Numbered from the stretch's first letter, positions 8,626 to 19,527 are shown. The stretch is 64,000 nt of DNA from Roseibium sediminis (GCF_008711325.1 NZ_VXDB01000011.1:113540-177539), one strand, 5' to 3'. Notes: generated from the sequence alone by a model not told the origin. A program made the numbers and translations.

Positions 8626-10728
8626 TCAACCGGCGCGAAGTAGTCCAATCGCCTCATCCCGCCCGAAAAGATAAAGCAGGCATCTGAGGGCCGAGCCACG
8701 CTCGGTTCTCAGATCCGGGTCCTTTTCCAGTATCAGACGTGCATCATCTCTCGCCGCTTCCATGAGATCGGCATGAGCTTCGGCATTGGCAATCCTGAAC
8801 CCCGGCATGCCGGATTGCCGTGTTCCCAAAATCTCGCCGCCACCGCGCAGTTTCAGGTCTTCTTCGGCAATCAGAAAGCCGTCATTGGTCTGCCGCATGA
8901 TGTTGAGCCGGGCAGACGCTGTTTCGCCAAGCGGTCCCTTGAACAGAAGAACGCATGTGGACGGCTTGTCACCACGCCCGACCCGGCCACGAAGCTGATG
9001 CAGCTGGGCAAGGCCGAAGCGTTCGGCGTGCTCTATGACGATGATCGTGGCATCGGGAACATCAACCCCGACCTCAATAACGGTCGTCGCGACTAGAACT
9101 CGCGTCGCTCCGCTCTTGAAGGCTTGCATGCCGGCATCTTTCTCATCTGCGGTCATGCGTCCATGTACGAGTGATACCGGCTGGCCAAGGGCGTGTTCCA
9201 GTACCCGGTGGCGATCCTCAACGGCTGCCAGATCGATCTTTTCGCTTTCCTCGACAAGCGGACAGATCCAATAGACCTTTTGGCCACTGTGGATGGCGTT
9301 TCCAACACGGCCAATGATTTCCTCAAGACGGTCGAGTGAGGCGGAGACCGTTGTGATCGGTTTACGGCCTGCCGGCTTATCGGTGAGGCGGGAGACTTCC
9401 ATGTCGCCAAAACTGGTGAGGACCAGCGTGCGAGGGATTGGTGTCGCCGTCATCACCAGCACATCAACACCGCGTCCCTTTGATGACAGGGCCAGCCGTT
9501 GATGAACGCCAAAACGATGCTGCTCGTCGACAACCACAAGGCCAAGATCGCGGAACTCGACCGATCCTTGAAACAGGGCATGAGTACCGACAACGAGGTC
9601 GATCTCTCCGGCGAGCAGTTTTTCCTGCGTTTCACGTCTCAGCTTGGCGCTATCCTTGCCGGTCATCAGGGCAAGGCGAATTCCCGCTTTCTCGCAGAGG
9701 GACGACATGGAGGCAAAATGCTGGCGCGCCAGAATTTCTGTCGGTGCCATCAATGCGCCTTGAGCGCCGGTCTCGATGACCTGTGCAAGACTTGCTAACG
9801 CGACAACCGTTTTTCCCGAGCCAACATCTCCCTGCAAAAGCCGCAGCATGCGAAGTGGCTTTGCAAGATCTTCATTGATCTCGCCAATGGAGCGGGATTG
9901 GCTTTCTGTCAGTTTAAAGGGCAGTGCTTCGATCACCGTGCGTTGTAGAAGACCTTCTGGCGCACGGGAAATGCCGCCGAGCTGGCGCATCTTGGCGCGG
10001 ACGAGGGCGAGGGCTAACTGACTGGCAAGCAATTCGTCATAGGCGAGGCGCTGATAGGCAGGCGCCTCCGGATTGAGATCTTGCTTCTCCTGCGGTCGGT
10101 GAAGCGTTTGCAGGCTTTCTGCGAAGTCGGGCCAGTGGTTCTGGCGTTGATGGGCGGCATCAAGCCATTCGGGCAGAGTGGGCACTTTCGCCAGGGCTGC
10201 TGTCAGCGCCTTCTGCAGGGTCTTTGATGCAAGGCCTGCAGTTAGCGGATAGATAGGTTCGATCGTCGGCAGGCTGTCTGCCTCCTCAGGCGGAACAACA
10301 TAGTCCGGGTGGACCATCTGCGGGCGTTCGTTGAACCATTCGACCTTGCCCGAGACAATACGTCTTGCCCCGACCGGAAACATTTTTTCCAGCCAGTCCC
10401 GCCTTGGATGAAAGAACACGAAAGTAATTTCGCCCGTATCGTCATACCCGGTGATCTTGTAGGGCGCCTTTGAATTGCGGGGCGCGGCCTGATGATTGCC
10501 GACCGTGATATCCAGCGTGACAATGTCACCGTTTTCCGAATAGGCGATGCCGGGCTTGTGCCGACGATCGATCAGCGAATGCGGAAGATGGAACAGGAGG
10601 TCGGCAACGGACGCTTCCCGCTCGGGATGCGAAGCAACGAGCCCGGAGAGGATTTTCGCGATTTTGGGTCCGACACCTGGAAGGGTCGAGACCGGCGCAA
10701 AAAGAGGATCAAGAACCGTTGGGCGCAT
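8626..10728 (-). CDS. recG: ATP-dependent DNA helicase RecG
   Basis: 700 residues, full length. RecG is a superfamily 2 helicase that remodels stalled forks and Holliday junctions. An N-terminal wedge/OB domain (TLPGVGPKIA near residue 17) precedes the helicase motifs: Walker A (GDVGSGKTVVA), DEQH box (VVDEQHRFG), motif III (MTATPIPRTL) and motif VI (QLRGRVGRG). It is divergent from sdhE and mfd, a conserved arrangement in alphaproteobacteria. Confidence 0.97.
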   Translation of the reverse strand: MRPTVLDPLFAPVSTLPGVGPKIAKILSGLVASHPEREASVADLLFHLPHSLIDRRHKPGIAYSENGDIVTLDITVGNHQAAPRNSKAPYKITGYDDTGEITFVFFHPRRDWLEKMFPVGARRIVSGKVEWFNERPQMVHPDYVVPPEEADSLPTIEPIYPLTAGLASKTLQKALTAALAKVPTLPEWLDAAHQRQNHWPDFAESLQTLHRPQEKQDLNPEAPAYQRLAYDELLASQLALALVRAKMRQLGGISRAPEGLLQRTVIEALPFKLTESQSRSIGEINEDLAKPLRMLRLLQGDVGSGKTVVALASLAQVIETGAQGALMAPTEILARQHFASMSSLCEKAGIRLALMTGKDSAKLRRETQEKLLAGEIDLVVGTHALFQGSVEFRDLGLVVVDEQHRFGVHQRLALSSKGRGVDVLVMTATPIPRTLVLTSFGDMEVSRLTDKPAGRKPITTVSASLDRLEEIIGRVGNAIHSGQKVYWICPLVEESEKIDLAAVEDRHRVLEHALGQPVSLVHGRMTADEKDAGMQAFKSGATRVLVATTVIEVGVDVPDATIIVIEHAERFGLAQLHQLRGRVGRGDKPSTCVLLFKGPLGETASARLNIMRQTNDGFLIAEEDLKLRGGGEILGTRQSGMPGFRIANAEAHADLMEAARDDARLILEKDPDLRTERGSALRCLLYLFGRDEAIGLLRAG

Positions 10729-10819
10729 TCACATCAAGGGTATTTGCTGGAAAATGGCGGGCAGGGCGACTGCCTATTGTTCTGGCACGGGATGCAATAG
10801 ACGGCAATCCATAACCGGA

Positions 10820-10852
10820 CCTGACATTCCCGTTGTCAGGCGCTATATAGCG
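10820..10852. promoter_or_regulatory. Two adjacent palindromes in the recG / sdhE divergent promoter region
   Basis: CCTGACA (10820-10826) and TGTCAGG (10834-10840) form a 7-bp inverted repeat. It is followed directly by the perfect 12-bp palindrome CGCTATATAGCG (10841-10852). Both lie between the divergent starts of recG (10728) and sdhE (10893). They could be operator sites or an RNA hairpin in the sdhE leader. No known regulator is assigned. Confidence 0.35.
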
Positions 10853-10892
10853 GCCAACAACAATTTCCATACCTCCAGATCTGGGCTGCGCC

Positions 10893-11195
10893 ATGACACA
10901 ATCGGAAACGGGTTCCTCCACTATATCCCCGGAAGACCGCGACCCAAGGCGCAAGCGGATCCTTTATCGCTGCTGGCATCGGGGCATGAAGGAAATGGAC
11001 CTGCTGCTTGGCGGTTTTGCCAAGGCCACGATTGATGATCTGAATGAGGAAGAGCTGGTCGAGCTGGAGTATATCCTGACCGCTCATGATCAGGATCTTT
11101 ATGCGTGGATGACAGGGCGCAAGCCGCTTCCCGAGGAGTGGGACGGACCGCTCTATCGACGAATCATCGCCTTTCATGCGGATCTTTCCGCCTGA
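10893..11195 (+). CDS. sdhE: FAD assembly factor SdhE (succinate dehydrogenase flavinylation)
   Basis: 100 residues of the SdhE/DUF339 family. These proteins promote covalent FAD attachment to the flavoprotein subunit of succinate dehydrogenase. The conserved RGMKEMDLLLG segment, carrying the family's RGxxE motif, follows the RRKRILYRCWHRG stretch. Its position between recG and mfd is conserved across alphaproteobacteria. It lies 33 bp before mfd. Confidence 0.93.
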   Translation: MTQSETGSSTISPEDRDPRRKRILYRCWHRGMKEMDLLLGGFAKATIDDLNEEELVELEYILTAHDQDLYAWMTGRKPLPEEWDGPLYRRIIAFHADLSA

Positions 11196-11228
11196 AAACG
11201 CCTACGAACAAGACCACAGGACGAACCG

Positions 11229-14200
11229 GTGTTTGAACGCCTGCTGAACGATCAGGCCAATGTCACGCTCGCCAGCGTGCCAGATGGCGCCGAAAGCTAC
11301 GCGCTTTCCAGATTATTGGAAGAAAACACTCGCAAGGGTCTCGCTCTGGTCTTTGTCGCGCGCGATGCAACGCGCATGCAGATGATCACCGAATCTTTGG
11401 GGTTCTTTCATCCTGAAGTCGAGGTCCTGCAGCTGCCGTCATGGGACTGTCTTCCCTATGACCGTGTCTCGCCAAATCCGGCCATCAGCGCGCGCCGCCT
11501 TCTGGCACTTGGCGCCCTGGCGCACGGGATTGCATCGAAAACACCAACCATATTGCTGACGACGGTCAATGCCGCGCTTCAGAAAGTACCTGAACGCGGC
11601 TGGATGGCGGAGCAGACGCTCGCCATGGCACCGGGCAATCAGATCAATATGGCGACAATCTCCAGCTGGCTGGAGAGAAACGGATTTTCCAGAACGCCAA
11701 CGGTTCGCGAAACAGGCGAATTTGCCGTGCGTGGCGGGATTGTCGACCTGTTTGCGCCTGGCGACAGTGATCCGGTCCGCCTCGACTTTTTTGGCGACAC
11801 GCTTGAATCCATCCGGTCGTTTGACCCCAACACGCAGCGCACCCTGAAACAGCTCAAACGGCTCGATCTGGTTCCCATGAGCGAAGTCGTGTTGTCCGAA
11901 GAAGCCGTGTCACGTTTCCGGCGGTCCTATCTGGCAAGTTTCGGCGCAGCAAGCCGCGAAGATGTGCTCTATCAGTCGATCAGTGATGGACGGCGGTATC
12001 CTGGGATGGAGCACTGGCTGCCGCTCTTCCATGAAGGGCTGGAAACCGTATTCGACTATATCGGGGACGCACCTGTCGTGCTCGATACTCTTGTCGCTGA
12101 TGTGGTGCGCGAGCGGTCAGATCAGATCAAAGAGCACTATACGGCGCGTGAGGATGCCCGTCACAAGGGGAGTGGCGCGGGCTCCGTGCCGTACATGCCG
12201 GTTGAGCCTCAGCTGATCTATATGTCCGAGACAGACTGGACGACACAGCTTGCGGACAAGGGCACAGCTGCGCTGGACGCCTTCACGCCACCGCCCGGCA
12301 CCGGCAAAACCGTGATCGACATGGCGGGCCGACAGGGACGCAGCTTTGCGGCCGAACGTGCAGCGGGTGACGTCAACATCTTCGATGCGTTGGCGAAACA
12401 CGTGAGAACTCTGCAGAAAGACGGCAAACGCGCCGTCATCGCCTGCTGGTCGGAAGGGTCGCGAGATCGTCTGGGCCAGATTCTGGCAGATCATGGCCTT
12501 GAAAATGCGGTTGAAGCGGAAACGCTGAAGGATGTGTTGGCGCTGCCTCCCAAGACGGCAGCTCTCAGCGTTCTGGGAATCGAGCACGGGTTTGAACTCG
12601 CAAATATCGCGTTCATCGGCGAGCAGGACATTCTCGGGGATCGTCTGGTTCGCAAAAGTCGCCGCAAGGCCAAGGGCGCGGACGTCATCACGGAGGCGTC
12701 AGGGCTTTCTGAGGGCGATCTGGTTGTTCATGTCGAGCATGGTATCGGTCGCTTCCTCGGTCTGAAGACCATCGAGGCCGTCGGCGCGCCACATGACTGC
12801 CTTGAGCTGCAATATGCCGATAACGCTAAACTCTATCTGCCTGTTGAGAATATCGAGCTTCTCTCCCGCTACGGCTCTGACGATAGTGATGCGCAGCTGG
12901 ATCGTTTGGGCGGCGGAGCATGGCAGGCCCGCAAGGCGAAGCTCAAGAAGCGCATCCTTGAAATCGCCGACGGCCTTATCAAGACCGCCGCAGCGCGTGC
13001 GCTCAAGACTGCTCCGGTCGTTGAAGCGCCGGAAGGGGTTTATGACGAATTCGCCAGCCGCTTCCCCTATGAGGAAACGGAAGATCAGCTGACTGCGATC
13101 GATTCCGTTTTTGATGACCTGGCCTCCGGGCGTCCGATGGATCGTCTGGTCTGTGGTGACGTCGGTTTCGGCAAGACCGAAGTGGCCCTTCGTGCTGCCT
13201 TTGTAGCCGCCATGTCCGGTCGGCAGGTTGCCGTCGTCGTGCCGACCACGCTTCTGGCCCGCCAGCACTTCAAGACATTCTCTGAACGCTTCCACGGCCT
13301 TCCGATCAATGTTGCCCATGCCTCACGGCTGGTGCCGACCCGCGAACTGAGCGCCGCAAAGAAGGGCGTGGCAGACGGAACCGTTGACATTGTCGTTGGT
13401 ACACATGCGCTTCTCGGCAAAACCATCAAGTTTCGCGATCTCGGGTTGCTGATTATCGACGAAGAGCAGCATTTCGGCGTGAAGCACAAGGAGAGGCTTA
13501 AGGAGCTGAAATCGGACGTTCACGTCCTGACCCTGTCGGCAACGCCAATTCCTCGTACGCTGCAATTGGCTTTGACCGGCGTTCGCGAGCTGTCCCTGAT
13601 CGCCACACCGCCCGTGGACCGCCTCGCGGTCAGAACCTTCGTATCCCCGTTTGATCCGTTGGTCGTGCGCGAGGCGCTGCTGCGCGAGCACTATCGCGGT
13701 GGACAGAGCTTCTACGTTTGCCCCCGGTTGGCCGATATCGCGGAGCGCCTGGAGTTTCTGCAGGAACAGGTGCCTGAACTGAAGGTCGCAGTCGCCCACG
13801 GACAAATGCCGCCAAGCGAGCTGGAAGACGTGATGAACGCCTTCTACGAGGGGAAATACAACGTGCTTCTCTCCACGACCATCGTGGAATCCGGCCTCGA
13901 TATCCCCACTGCCAATACGTTGATCGTCCATCGGGCGGACATGTTCGGTCTGGCACAGCTTTACCAGCTGCGTGGGCGCGTTGGACGCTCCAAAACACGC
14001 GCATATGCGCTGTTCACAGTTCCTGCGTCCAAGAAGCTCACACAGACCGCAGAGCGGCGTTTGAAGGTCTTGCAGTCCCTCGAAACGCTTGGCGCTGGTT
14101 TCCAGCTTGCCAGCCATGATCTGGATATACGAGGGGCTGGCAACCTCCTTGGCGAAGAACAATCTGGCCATGTGAAGGAAGTTGGGTTCGAGCTTTACCA

Positions 14201-14717
14201 GCAGATGCTGGAGGAGGCTGTCGCCCAGCTGAAGGATGGGGGCGCCGATTTCGGCGAGGAGCAGTGGTCGCCGCAAATCAATATCGGTACGCCGGTCCTC
14301 ATGCCGGAAACCTATGTTCCCGATCTGCAGCTTCGTCTCAATCTGTACCGCCGCTTGGGTGACCTCACTGAAGCCGACGAGATCGATTCCTTCGGGGCAG
14401 AGCTCATCGACCGGTTTGGTCCGATGCCGGAAGAAGTCCATCACCTTCTCAAGATCGTGTTCATCAAGGGATTGTGCCGCAAGGCCAATATCGAGAAGGT
14501 GGACGCGGGCCCGAAGGGCATGGTCATCGCCTTCCGCAACAACGAGTTTGCGAATCCCGCAGCGCTGGTTGGTTATATCGCGGAGCAGGGTGTGCTCGCG
14601 AAGATCAGACCGGACCAGAAAGTCGTGCTAAGCCGCGAGTGGGAGAACACCGACACCAGATTGAAGGGCGTCGCCACAATTCTCTCGAAACTTGCAAAGC
14701 TCGCCGCCGCTGCGTAA
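11229..14717 (+). CDS. mfd: Transcription-repair coupling factor Mfd
   Basis: 1162 residues starting at GTG. Mfd removes RNA polymerase stalled at DNA damage and recruits UvrA. The N-terminal third is the UvrB-like module. A CarD-like RNA-polymerase-interacting domain follows (EGDLVVHVEHGIGRF). The RecG-like translocase motifs are GDVGFGKTEVA, IIDEEQHFGV, LSATPIPRTL and QLRGRVGRS. The C-terminal TRCF domain ends the protein. Length and order are normal for the family. Confidence 0.97.
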   Translation: MFERLLNDQANVTLASVPDGAESYALSRLLEENTRKGLALVFVARDATRMQMITESLGFFHPEVEVLQLPSWDCLPYDRVSPNPAISARRLLALGALAHGIASKTPTILLTTVNAALQKVPERGWMAEQTLAMAPGNQINMATISSWLERNGFSRTPTVRETGEFAVRGGIVDLFAPGDSDPVRLDFFGDTLESIRSFDPNTQRTLKQLKRLDLVPMSEVVLSEEAVSRFRRSYLASFGAASREDVLYQSISDGRRYPGMEHWLPLFHEGLETVFDYIGDAPVVLDTLVADVVRERSDQIKEHYTAREDARHKGSGAGSVPYMPVEPQLIYMSETDWTTQLADKGTAALDAFTPPPGTGKTVIDMAGRQGRSFAAERAAGDVNIFDALAKHVRTLQKDGKRAVIACWSEGSRDRLGQILADHGLENAVEAETLKDVLALPPKTAALSVLGIEHGFELANIAFIGEQDILGDRLVRKSRRKAKGADVITEASGLSEGDLVVHVEHGIGRFLGLKTIEAVGAPHDCLELQYADNAKLYLPVENIELLSRYGSDDSDAQLDRLGGGAWQARKAKLKKRILEIADGLIKTAAARALKTAPVVEAPEGVYDEFASRFPYEETEDQLTAIDSVFDDLASGRPMDRLVCGDVGFGKTEVALRAAFVAAMSGRQVAVVVPTTLLARQHFKTFSERFHGLPINVAHASRLVPTRELSAAKKGVADGTVDIVVGTHALLGKTIKFRDLGLLIIDEEQHFGVKHKERLKELKSDVHVLTLSATPIPRTLQLALTGVRELSLIATPPVDRLAVRTFVSPFDPLVVREALLREHYRGGQSFYVCPRLADIAERLEFLQEQVPELKVAVAHGQMPPSELEDVMNAFYEGKYNVLLSTTIVESGLDIPTANTLIVHRADMFGLAQLYQLRGRVGRSKTRAYALFTVPASKKLTQTAERRLKVLQSLETLGAGFQLASHDLDIRGAGNLLGEEQSGHVKEVGFELYQQMLEEAVAQLKDGGADFGEEQWSPQINIGTPVLMPETYVPDLQLRLNLYRRLGDLTEADEIDSFGAELIDRFGPMPEEVHHLLKIVFIKGLCRKANIEKVDAGPKGMVIAFRNNEFANPAALVGYIAEQGVLAKIRPDQKVVLSREWENTDTRLKGVATILSKLAKLAAAA

Positions 14718-14829
14718 CCGGCTAGAAATGAACAGGAATTTACCAAACCAAGAAAGAGTCTGTTAAGCCTGAGCGGGCATTATTTACCTATCAAGTGACC
14801 ACAGTAGTATCCGCGTTAAGGTCCAATAA

Positions 14830-15171
14830 GTGCCTGCACAAACTCGCCAGCGCAAACAGTCTTTCCTGCGCCACCTTGTCGTACCAACCCTTGCCTTGTC
14901 TGCATTAGCCTATTTTGGTTTCCATGCACTCAATGGCGAGCTTGGTCTGGTAGGGCGTGCGCGCATTGAGCATGATGTCCAGCGACTTGAGGCCGAGTTG
15001 GCCAAGCTGGTCGCCGAGCGGGAGCATCTGGTTTCCCGTGTCAGCCTGTTGCGTCCAGAGAGCCTTGATCCGGACATGCTGGACGAAAGTGCCCGACGTA
15101 ATCTAAACTTGGTTCACACGAAAGATCTGATTATACTGCGTCCGTCTAGACAGGCTTCTGCAGTTAACTGA
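14830..15171 (+). CDS. ftsB: Septum formation initiator FtsB/DivIC family
   Basis: 113 residues: a basic N-terminus, one membrane helix (about residues 16-32), then a coiled coil (RIEHDVQRLEAELAKLVAEREHL). This is the FtsB/DivIC layout; FtsB works with FtsL and FtsQ to activate septal peptidoglycan synthesis. In rhizobial genomes this gene lies just before pdhA, as here. The start codon is GTG. A 172-bp gap to pdhA allows a separate pdh promoter. Confidence 0.85.
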   Translation: MPAQTRQRKQSFLRHLVVPTLALSALAYFGFHALNGELGLVGRARIEHDVQRLEAELAKLVAEREHLVSRVSLLRPESLDPDMLDESARRNLNLVHTKDLIILRPSRQASAVN

Positions 15172-15343
15172 TATTTAGTTCACGCTTACCTATTAACCGG
15201 AATTTTGTTAACTCCGGAAGCTTCCATAAAAACAACAATATATGGCCACATTTTCGCGTATCGCGCGGGATTGGTTTGTCAGGATTTGCGGGTTAATTTC
15301 TCCGCACCTGTCTTAAGGGAAACGCCAAGCCGAGAAGAGGGTT

Positions 15344-16390
15344 ATGGTCACAGCGAAAAAGTCATCGTCCGGTAGCAAATCAGCCAGCCGGTCCCGCAGC
15401 GCCTCCGCCAAGGCCGCGTCTGCGATCGCCGAGTTCGACAAGGAACAGGAACTTCACGCTTATCGCGAGATGCTTCTGATCCGCCGTTTTGAGGAAAAGG
15501 CCGGCCAGCTGTATGGCATGGGCTTCATCGGCGGGTTCTGTCACCTTTATATCGGTCAGGAAGCTGTCGTTGTTGGCATGCAGATGGCCAAGATCGAAGG
15601 CGATCAGATGATCACCGGCTATCGTGACCATGGTCACATGCTTGCCATGGATCTGGATCCCAAGGGCGTCATGGCCGAGCTGACCGGTCGCCGCGGCGGT
15701 CTGTCAAAGGGCAAGGGCGGCTCCATGCACATGTTCTCCAAGGAGAAGCATTTCTACGGCGGTCACGGCATCGTCGGTGCGCAGGTCGCGCTTGGAACCG
15801 GTCTTGGCTTTGCCAACAAGTACCGCAACAACGGCAATGTTTGCATGGCGTTCTTCGGGGATGGTGCCTCCAACCAGGGTCAGGTCTACGAAAGCTTCAA
15901 CATGGCCGAGCTTTGGAAGCTGCCAGTTGTCTATGTGATCGAGAACAACAAATACGGCATGGGCACCAGCATCGAACGTGCATCTGCAACGACCGATCTG
16001 TCCCAGCGCGGCGCCTCTTTCGGCATTCCGGGCGAGCAGGTCGACGGCATGGATGTTCGCGCTGTCAAGGCTGCCTCCGAAAAGGCGCTTGAGTGGTGCC
16101 GCTCTGGCAAGGGGCCGTACATTCTTGAAATGATTACCTACCGCTATCGCGGCCACTCCATGTCCGATCCGGCCAAGTACCGGTCCAAGGACGAAGTTCA
16201 GAAGATGCGCAACGAGCATGACCCGATTGAACAGGTCAAGGCACGCATTCTGGAAAACAACTGGGCAACCGAAGATGAGCTGAAGGCCATCGACAAGGAC
16301 GTTCGCGCCATTTGCGCCGAGGCGGCCGAATTTGCCCAGACCGATCCGGAACCGGACGTATCTGAACTTTACACTGACATTCTGCTTTAA
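15344..16390 (+). CDS. pdhA: Pyruvate dehydrogenase E1 component, alpha subunit
   Basis: 348 residues. Decarboxylates pyruvate with thiamine diphosphate in the heterotetrameric alpha2beta2 E1. The TPP-binding motif GDG...NN is visible as FFGDGASNQ with [17 protein letters not shown]. The phosphorylation-loop equivalent [11 protein letters not shown] is conserved. The first ~30 residues are Ser/Ala/Lys-rich and probably flexible. A GAGG site precedes the ATG. First gene of the pdhA-pdhB-DUF5076-pdhC-lpd cluster. Confidence 0.97.
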   Translation: MVTAKKSSSGSKSASRSRSASAKAASAIAEFDKEQELHAYREMLLIRRFEEKAGQLYGMGFIGGFCHLYIGQEAVVVGMQMAKIEGDQMITGYRDHGHMLAMDLDPKGVMAELTGRRGGLSKGKGGSMHMFSKEKHFYGGHGIVGAQVALGTGLGFANKYRNNGNVCMAFFGDGASNQGQVYESFNMAELWKLPVVYVIENNKYGMGTSIERASATTDLSQRGASFGIPGEQVDGMDVRAVKAASEKALEWCRSGKGPYILEMITYRYRGHSMSDPAKYRSKDEVQKMRNEHDPIEQVKARILENNWATEDELKAIDKDVRAICAEAAEFAQTDPEPDVSELYTDILL

Positions 16391-16404
16391 GGCGGGGGGA
16401 CACC

Positions 16405-17790
16405 ATGCCGATTGATATCCTGATGCCGGCCCTTTCGCCGACTATGGAAGAGGGAAAGCTCGCCAAGTGGCTGAAAGCTGAAGGCGATACGATTTCCGCT
16501 GGCGACGTAATAGCCGAAATTGAGACCGACAAGGCAACCATGGAAGTGGAAGCCGTTGACGAGGGCGTTCTGGGCAAGATTCTGGTTGCTGAAGGAACCG
16601 ACGCGGTCAAGGTCAACGAAAAGATCGCAATTCTTCTTGCTGAAGGCGAAGACGCAAGCGCTATTGATGCCGCAGCAGCTGCTCCGGCTCCTGTAGCTGC
16701 GCCTGCTGCAGCCCCGGCACCTGTTTCGGCAAGCCCGGCTCCGGTCGCAGCCGCACCGGTTGTCTCCGAGCCTGCAGAAGACCCGGAAATTCCGGCCGGC
16801 ACTGCCATGAAGTCCTCCACCGTTCGTGAAGCCCTGCGCGACGCGATGGCTGAGGAAATGCGCCGTGACGGTGATGTCTTCATCATGGGTGAAGAAGTTG
16901 CCGAATATCAGGGTGCCTACAAGATCACCCAGGGCCTGTTGGATGAATTCGGCGCTCGCCGCGTCATCGACACCCCGATCACCGAACACGGTTTTGCCGG
17001 TCTCGGTGTTGGTGCGGCCATGACCGGTCTGAAGCCGATCGTCGAGTTCATGACGTTCAACTTCGCCATGCAGGCGATCGACCACATCATCAACTCCGCT
17101 GCCAAGACGCTCTACATGTCCGGTGGCCAGATGGGTGCTCCGATCGTGTTCCGTGGCCCGAATGGTGCTGCAGCCCGCGTGGGTGCCCAGCACTCTCAGG
17201 ACTATGCGTCCTGGTATGCGCATATCCCGGGCCTCAAGGTCATCCAGCCGTATTCGGCTGCAGATGCAAAGGGCCTTCTGAAGGCGGCCATTCGTGACCC
17301 GAACCCGGTCATCTTCCTAGAGAACGAAATCCTCTACGGTCAGTCTTTCGAGATCCCGGATATGGACGACTTTGTCCTTCCGATCGGCAAGGCCAAGATC
17401 GAGCGCACCGGTACCGACGCTACTGTCGTGTCCTGGGGCATCGGCATGACCTACGCGCTCAAGGCAGCTGATGAGCTGGCTGCGCAGGGTATTTCTGCTG
17501 AAGTGATCAACATTCGGACCATTCGCCCGCTGGACATCGACACGATCCTTGCATCCGTTCGCAAGACCGGTCGTATCGTCACGGTCGAAGAGGCCTTCCC
17601 GATGTGCTCCGTATCTTCGGAAATCGCCTATCAGGTTCAGGAAAAGGCATTCGATTATCTCGATGCCCCGGTCCTGCGCGTTACCGGCAAGGATGTTCCC
17701 ATGCCATACGCGGCGAACCTCGAAAAGCTGGCGTTGCCGAATGTCGGTGAGGTCATCGAGGCGGTCAAGGCCGTCACCTACACGGCCTAG
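16405..17790 (+). CDS. pdhB: Pyruvate dehydrogenase E1 component, beta subunit with lipoyl domain
   Basis: 461 residues. Unlike most bacterial E1-beta chains it carries an N-terminal lipoyl domain (residues 1-80; lipoyl-accepting K43 in ETDKATME) joined by a long Ala/Pro linker (about 90-130) to the E1-beta core. This fused layout is typical of alphaproteobacteria. Core motifs include [15 protein letters not shown] and [16 protein letters not shown]. It follows pdhA by 14 bp. Confidence 0.96.
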   Translation: MPIDILMPALSPTMEEGKLAKWLKAEGDTISAGDVIAEIETDKATMEVEAVDEGVLGKILVAEGTDAVKVNEKIAILLAEGEDASAIDAAAAAPAPVAAPAAAPAPVSASPAPVAAAPVVSEPAEDPEIPAGTAMKSSTVREALRDAMAEEMRRDGDVFIMGEEVAEYQGAYKITQGLLDEFGARRVIDTPITEHGFAGLGVGAAMTGLKPIVEFMTFNFAMQAIDHIINSAAKTLYMSGGQMGAPIVFRGPNGAAARVGAQHSQDYASWYAHIPGLKVIQPYSAADAKGLLKAAIRDPNPVIFLENEILYGQSFEIPDMDDFVLPIGKAKIERTGTDATVVSWGIGMTYALKAADELAAQGISAEVINIRTIRPLDIDTILASVRKTGRIVTVEEAFPMCSVSSEIAYQVQEKAFDYLDAPVLRVTGKDVPMPYAANLEKLALPNVGEVIEAVKAVTYTA

Positions 17791-17798
17791 GGGGCTAC

Positions 17799-18086
17799 AT
17801 GTTTGGGTTTGGCAAAACCAAAATCCAAAAAGTTGAGCATCCGTTGTTGTTCCTGATGAGGGACCGGAAAGCTGATGACGACCTCACCGTGCATATCGAT
17901 CAGGACCAGATCGATAACGCGGAGGAGGTCGGGATCATCCTGGCCATTGCAGCGGAACACTTTGCAAATGCGCTGCATATTTCCGGAAAGGCTGAGAGCG
18001 TTGAGGAGGCACTGGTTACGATCAGGCACCTCTTCAATGCCGAGCTGGATCGTGGATCAGAAGAAATACAAGGCGGATTGGCTTAG
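17799..18086 (+). CDS. DUF5076 small protein of the pdh operon
   Basis: 95 residues, soluble and acidic, without transmembrane segments. It resembles DUF5076 proteins, which occur between pdhB and pdhC in rhizobial genomes. It starts 8 bp after pdhB and ends 18 bp before pdhC, so it is part of the operon. The role is unknown. Conserved placement suggests assembly or regulation of the pyruvate dehydrogenase complex (inference). It has no lipoyl or catalytic motif. Confidence 0.75.
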   Translation: MFGFGKTKIQKVEHPLLFLMRDRKADDDLTVHIDQDQIDNAEEVGIILAIAAEHFANALHISGKAESVEEALVTIRHLFNAELDRGSEEIQGGLA

Positions 18087-18104
18087 TCGCTAAGGGAGGC
18101 TTCA

Positions 18105-19451
18105 ATGCCGATTAATATTACCATGCCCGCGCTTTCACCAACGATGGAAGAGGGCAAGCTGGCCAAATGGCTCGTCAAGGAAGGCGACAAGGTTTCCTCT
18201 GGCGATGTCATTGCCGAGATTGAAACCGACAAGGCGACCATGGAAGTGGAAGCCGTTGACGAGGGGACTGTTGGCAAGATCCTAGTTCCGGAAGGAACAG
18301 ATGCGGTGAAGGTCAACGCGTTGATTGCCGTTCTTCTGGAAGATGGCGAAGACGCAAGCTCCATTTCAGCTGGAGGCGCAGCTTCTGCAGCAGCACCGGC
18401 TGCTGTAGCTCCTGCACCCGCGGTTGCCGAGGCAGCCCCCGCAGCGGCTCCTGCGCCAAGCGCTCCGGCAGGTCCGGCGCCGACCGCAGCGGACGGAAAC
18501 AGGATCTTCTCGTCTCCTCTGGCTCGCCGACTTGCCAAGCTGAACGGTCTGGATCTTGGACAGATTGCCGGTACTGGTCCTCATGGCCGTATCGTCAAGA
18601 AGGACATTGAATCCGCGCTTGAAAAAGGCGTCGGCAAGGCAGCACCAGCTGCTGCAGCCGCGGCACCTGCACCGGCCGCCGCAGCTCCAAAGGCTGCCGC
18701 GCCAACCGGCATGTCGTCGGATCAGGTGCTCAAGCTGTTCGAGGACGGCTCCTACGACCTCGTGCCGCATGATGGCATGCGCAAGACCATTGCCAAACGT
18801 CTCACCGAGTCCAAGCAGACCATCCCGCACTTCTATGTGTCGGTTGACTGCGAACTCGATGCGCTTCTGGCCCTGCGTGCCCAGCTGAACAGCGCTGCGC
18901 CGACCGACAAGGACGGAAAGCCCGCCTACAAGCTGTCTGTCAACGACATGACCATCAAGGCGCTTTCTCTGGCCCTGCGCGATGTTCCGGATGCAAACGT
19001 CTCCTGGACGGACGACAACATGGTCAAGCACAAGCATGCCGATGTTGGTGTGGCCGTGTCCATCCCGGGCGGTTTGATCACCCCGATCATTCGCAAGGCC
19101 GAAATGAAGCCGCTGTCTGTCATTTCCAACGAAATGAAGGACCTCGGCAAGCGGGCCAAGGAACGCAAGCTGAAGCCGGAAGAGTACCAGGGCGGAACCA
19201 CTGCGGTTTCCAACATGGGCATGATGGGCGTGAAGGACTTCTCGGCTGTCGTGAACCCGCCGCATGCAACCATTCTGGCGGTTGGCGCTGGCGAACAGCG
19301 CCCGGTCGTCAAGGACGGTGCTCTGGCGATAGCAACGGTCATGACCGTGACGCTCTCCACCGACCACCGCTGTGTGGACGGCGCGCTCGGCGCGGAACTT
19401 CTGGCGGCCTTCAAGGGCTACATCCAGAACCCGATGTCGATGCTCGTTTAA
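18105..19451 (+). CDS. pdhC: Pyruvate dehydrogenase E2, dihydrolipoamide acetyltransferase
   Basis: 448 residues. Transfers the acetyl group to CoA and forms the core of the complex. One N-terminal lipoyl domain (residues 1-80, lipoyl Lys K43) is followed by an Ala/Pro linker and a peripheral E1/E3-binding domain ([17 protein letters not shown], then GTGPHGRI). After a second Ala/Pro linker comes the catalytic acyltransferase domain, with the active-site motif DHRCVDGA near the C-terminus. The first 50 residues closely match those of PdhB. Confidence 0.97.
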   Translation: MPINITMPALSPTMEEGKLAKWLVKEGDKVSSGDVIAEIETDKATMEVEAVDEGTVGKILVPEGTDAVKVNALIAVLLEDGEDASSISAGGAASAAAPAAVAPAPAVAEAAPAAAPAPSAPAGPAPTAADGNRIFSSPLARRLAKLNGLDLGQIAGTGPHGRIVKKDIESALEKGVGKAAPAAAAAAPAPAAAAPKAAAPTGMSSDQVLKLFEDGSYDLVPHDGMRKTIAKRLTESKQTIPHFYVSVDCELDALLALRAQLNSAAPTDKDGKPAYKLSVNDMTIKALSLALRDVPDANVSWTDDNMVKHKHADVGVAVSIPGGLITPIIRKAEMKPLSVISNEMKDLGKRAKERKLKPEEYQGGTTAVSNMGMMGVKDFSAVVNPPHATILAVGAGEQRPVVKDGALAIATVMTVTLSTDHRCVDGALGAELLAAFKGYIQNPMSMLV

Positions 19452-19467
19452 GAGCGGATCGTTCTCC

Positions 19468-19500
19468 GGCGCGGTGGAGATCGCCGCGCCGCCTTCCTTT
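19468..19500 (+). terminator. Possible hairpin between pdhC and lpd
   Basis: GGCGCGG (19468-19474) pairs with CCGCGCC (19484-19490), followed by a T/C-rich GCCTTCCTTTT. The stem is strong but the T-tract is poor, so it may attenuate transcription into lpd or protect the 3' end of the upstream mRNA. Confidence 0.4.
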
Positions 19501-19527
19501 TCTCGTTGAATTCGCAGGGATTGGACT

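Noticed and set aside
16405..18540. pdhB and pdhC lipoyl regions as an unusual duplication
   Set aside because: The near-identical lipoyl domains at 16405 and 18105 are the normal alphaproteobacterial arrangement in which E1-beta also carries a lipoyl domain.
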